Notes under the pieces: model-generated
Told to the model about the DNA's origin: nothing
Seen by the model: only the letters and a program-made list of their open reading frames with translations
Database searches by the model: none
Part shown: positions 62,934 through 64,000 of the stretch, piece after piece
Layout: each line of letters starts with the position of its first letter
Position numbering within the stretch: position 1 is the stretch's first letter
Source of the DNA: an uncultured Prevotella sp.
Lineage (GTDB): Bacteria; Bacteroidota; Bacteroidia; Bacteroidales; Bacteroidaceae
DNA: 64,000 nt
Direction: 5' to 3'
NCBI GenBank assembly: GCA_944320105.1
Contig: CALUGA010000001.1
Span: 62,001 to 126,000, forward strand
Translations under genes and position numbers: made by a program

Positions 62934-63119
62934 TTCGCGTTCAAGAAAAAGCCTGAGAAACTGATTTCTTCCACCGCGGGAAATTAGCGCTGATGTTCAC
63001 GGAAGGCCCCAGAGGCATTCCCGTTACCTACCATTGAGTTGATGTTTGCACCCGATATGGGTGCAGACCTTTTCTTGGTAGGTATCGGGTTTGTTTCTCA
63101 GGCTTCCCGTGAACGCGAA
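62934..63119. repeat. 186-bp imperfect palindrome (MITE-like element)
   Basis: Terminal inverted repeats of about 27 bases (TTCGCGTTCA...GCCTGAGAAAC at 62934-62961; inverse at 63093-63119) enclose CCCGTTACCTACCA against TGGTAGGTATCGGG. The apex is TGCACCCGATATGGGTGCA. Similar in size and design to the elements at 1978 and 33427 but different in sequence. It ends 75 bases before the methylase gene. Confidence 0.68.
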
Positions 63120-63194
63120 AGAATGGTCTGCGCCTTTTTTCGTTTCCTGCGGCCAAGCGGTTGATAGTCTATTGCTCAACCACTGTCAATCGCG

Positions 63195-64000
63195 ATGGCA
63201 AACAAGAATCTTCATGCCGCCAAGGTGGCCAAGAAAGACGAGTTCTACACCCGCCTGGAGGACATCGCCGCCGAGCTGCGCCACTACCGCGACTTCTTCC
63301 GCGGCAAGTCGGTGCTCTGCAACTGCGACGACCCTTACGAAAGCAACTTCTTCAAGTTCTTCGCCCTCAACTTCAACTCGTGGGGGCTGCGCCGCCTCGT
63401 GGCCACTTGCTACGACGGCTCGCCCGTGGCCGGGCGCGAGCTTCGGCTGCCGTTTCCAGATGAGGAGGAGCCGAAGAAGTTGCGCATACCTTATAAAATA
63501 GTGATAACCGAAGTGCCGGACATGAACGGCGACGGCGCAACCGACATGGCCGACGTAGACTGCCTCATCCGAAACCGCGCCAACGTGCTCACCCGCCTCA
63601 GCGGCAACGGCGACTTCCGCTCTGCCGAATGCATAGAGATGCTGCGCCAGGCCGACGTCGTGGTGACCAACCCGCCCTTCTCGCTCTTCCGCGAGTACGT
63701 GGCGCAACTGATGGAGTACGGGAAGAAGTTTTTGATAATAGGAAGCCAGAACGCAATTACGAATAAAGAGTTTTTCCCGTTGATACAAGCCAACAAGGTG
63801 TGGCTTGGCATTGGGTTCAAGGGTGGGGCGGCTCATTTTTACTCCCATTATGAGGATACAGCAACGGCAGGCGACCATCGCGAGGGGATGATTCGTGTCT
63901 CTGGGGTGGTTTGGTACACGAACATCGACCACAAGCGGCGCCATGAAAAGCTTGACCTTTATAAGCGATACAGTCAAGCTGAATTTCCGTTTTACGACAA
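63195..64000 (+). CDS. EcoRI-type adenine-specific DNA methyltransferase (3' end cut by window edge)
   Basis: 268 codons visible, no stop. N-terminus NLHAAKVAKKDEFYTRLEDI and GKSVLCNCDDPYESNFFKFF match the EcoRI methylase-like family; catalytic motif IV is VVVTNPPFSLFREYVAQL, followed by FLIIGSQNAITNKEFFPLI. It transfers methyl groups from AdoMet to adenine N6. Whether a restriction enzyme gene follows is outside the window. Confidence 0.85.
   Translation, partial: MANKNLHAAKVAKKDEFYTRLEDIAAELRHYRDFFRGKSVLCNCDDPYESNFFKFFALNFNSWGLRRLVATCYDGSPVAGRELRLPFPDEEEPKKLRIPYKIVITEVPDMNGDGATDMADVDCLIRNRANVLTRLSGNGDFRSAECIEMLRQADVVVTNPPFSLFREYVAQLMEYGKKFLIIGSQNAITNKEFFPLIQANKVWLGIGFKGGAAHFYSHYEDTATAGDHREGMIRVSGVVWYTNIDHKRRHEKLDLYKRYSQAEFPFYD

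Overview
The window is bacterial chromosome from the phylum Bacteroidota, most likely order Bacteroidales and perhaps a high-GC Prevotellaceae-like genome. Four things point there. Promoters have the Bacteroidota form TTTG-N19/20-TAnnTTTG; clean copies precede the SRP RNA, tRNA-Phe, dsbD, a GH28 gene and several others. Several gene families are typical of Bacteroidales (DUF6048, DUF6452, DUF4199, DUF4450, TPR-HTH regulators). The SRP RNA is of the short type. The operon contents also match. No rRNA or CRISPR array is present, and the left and right edges cut through a dsbD gene and a DNA adenine methylase gene.

Region 1 (1-16.8 kb) is core chromosome: dsbD, xth, TPR-ribH, recF-DUF721, and a tightly overlapping leftward operon of M3 peptidase, dCMP deaminase, S41 peptidase and 5-formyl-THF cyclo-ligase. 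A second leftward run carries a family 2 glycosyltransferase, DUF6452, DUF6048, apbE and a Crp/Fnr regulator. An SRP RNA plus tRNA-Thr transcription unit closes the region.

Region 2 (about 16.99-30.31 kb) is an AT-rich integrative element sitting in the 3' end of tRNA-Phe. It has a tyrosine integrase, an excisionase-like HTH protein and a DUF3987 ATPase, then defence-type cargo: an AbiE toxin-antitoxin pair with a palindromic operator, a WYL regulator, and a three-gene operon. That operon encodes a cytoplasmic histidine-kinase-like protein, a receiver-like protein and an 884-residue HAD-phosphoribosyltransferase-zinc finger-HhH-DprA fusion. The fusion joins in one chain the two activities known from the ShosTA toxin-antitoxin system (PRTase toxin ShosT, DprA-like ShosA) and is the best candidate for an undescribed system here. 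No relaxase gene is visible; about 1 kb at the right end looks like decayed mobilization sequence.

Region 3 (30.4-59.5 kb) is again core chromosome: a TPR-HTH regulator, sppA-lpxK-punA-thiL (with a 116-nt lpxK/punA overlap), a GH28 polygalacturonase, an MFS exporter, a polyprenyl-phosphate sugar transferase, a ThrE exporter, groES-groEL, a large DUF4450 protein, a sugar kinase-RapZ fusion with a MurU-like nucleotidyltransferase (cell-wall sugar recycling), guaA and an HD hydrolase. Region 4 (59.6-64 kb) is accessory: a small conserved gene, a candidate antisense-strand small RNA, a DUF4417-type three-gene cluster and an EcoRI-type adenine methylase.

Intergenic DNA is rich in structure. There are three 186-204 bp imperfect palindromes with long terminal inverted repeats, two of which share an apex. 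Five arrays are built from AAACGGCCTGTTT-like half-palindromes, four of them beside an exactly 19-nt motif TTTGTAA...TACC. There are also GTAGAGACG-type palindromes and several terminator-bounded segments that look like small RNAs.
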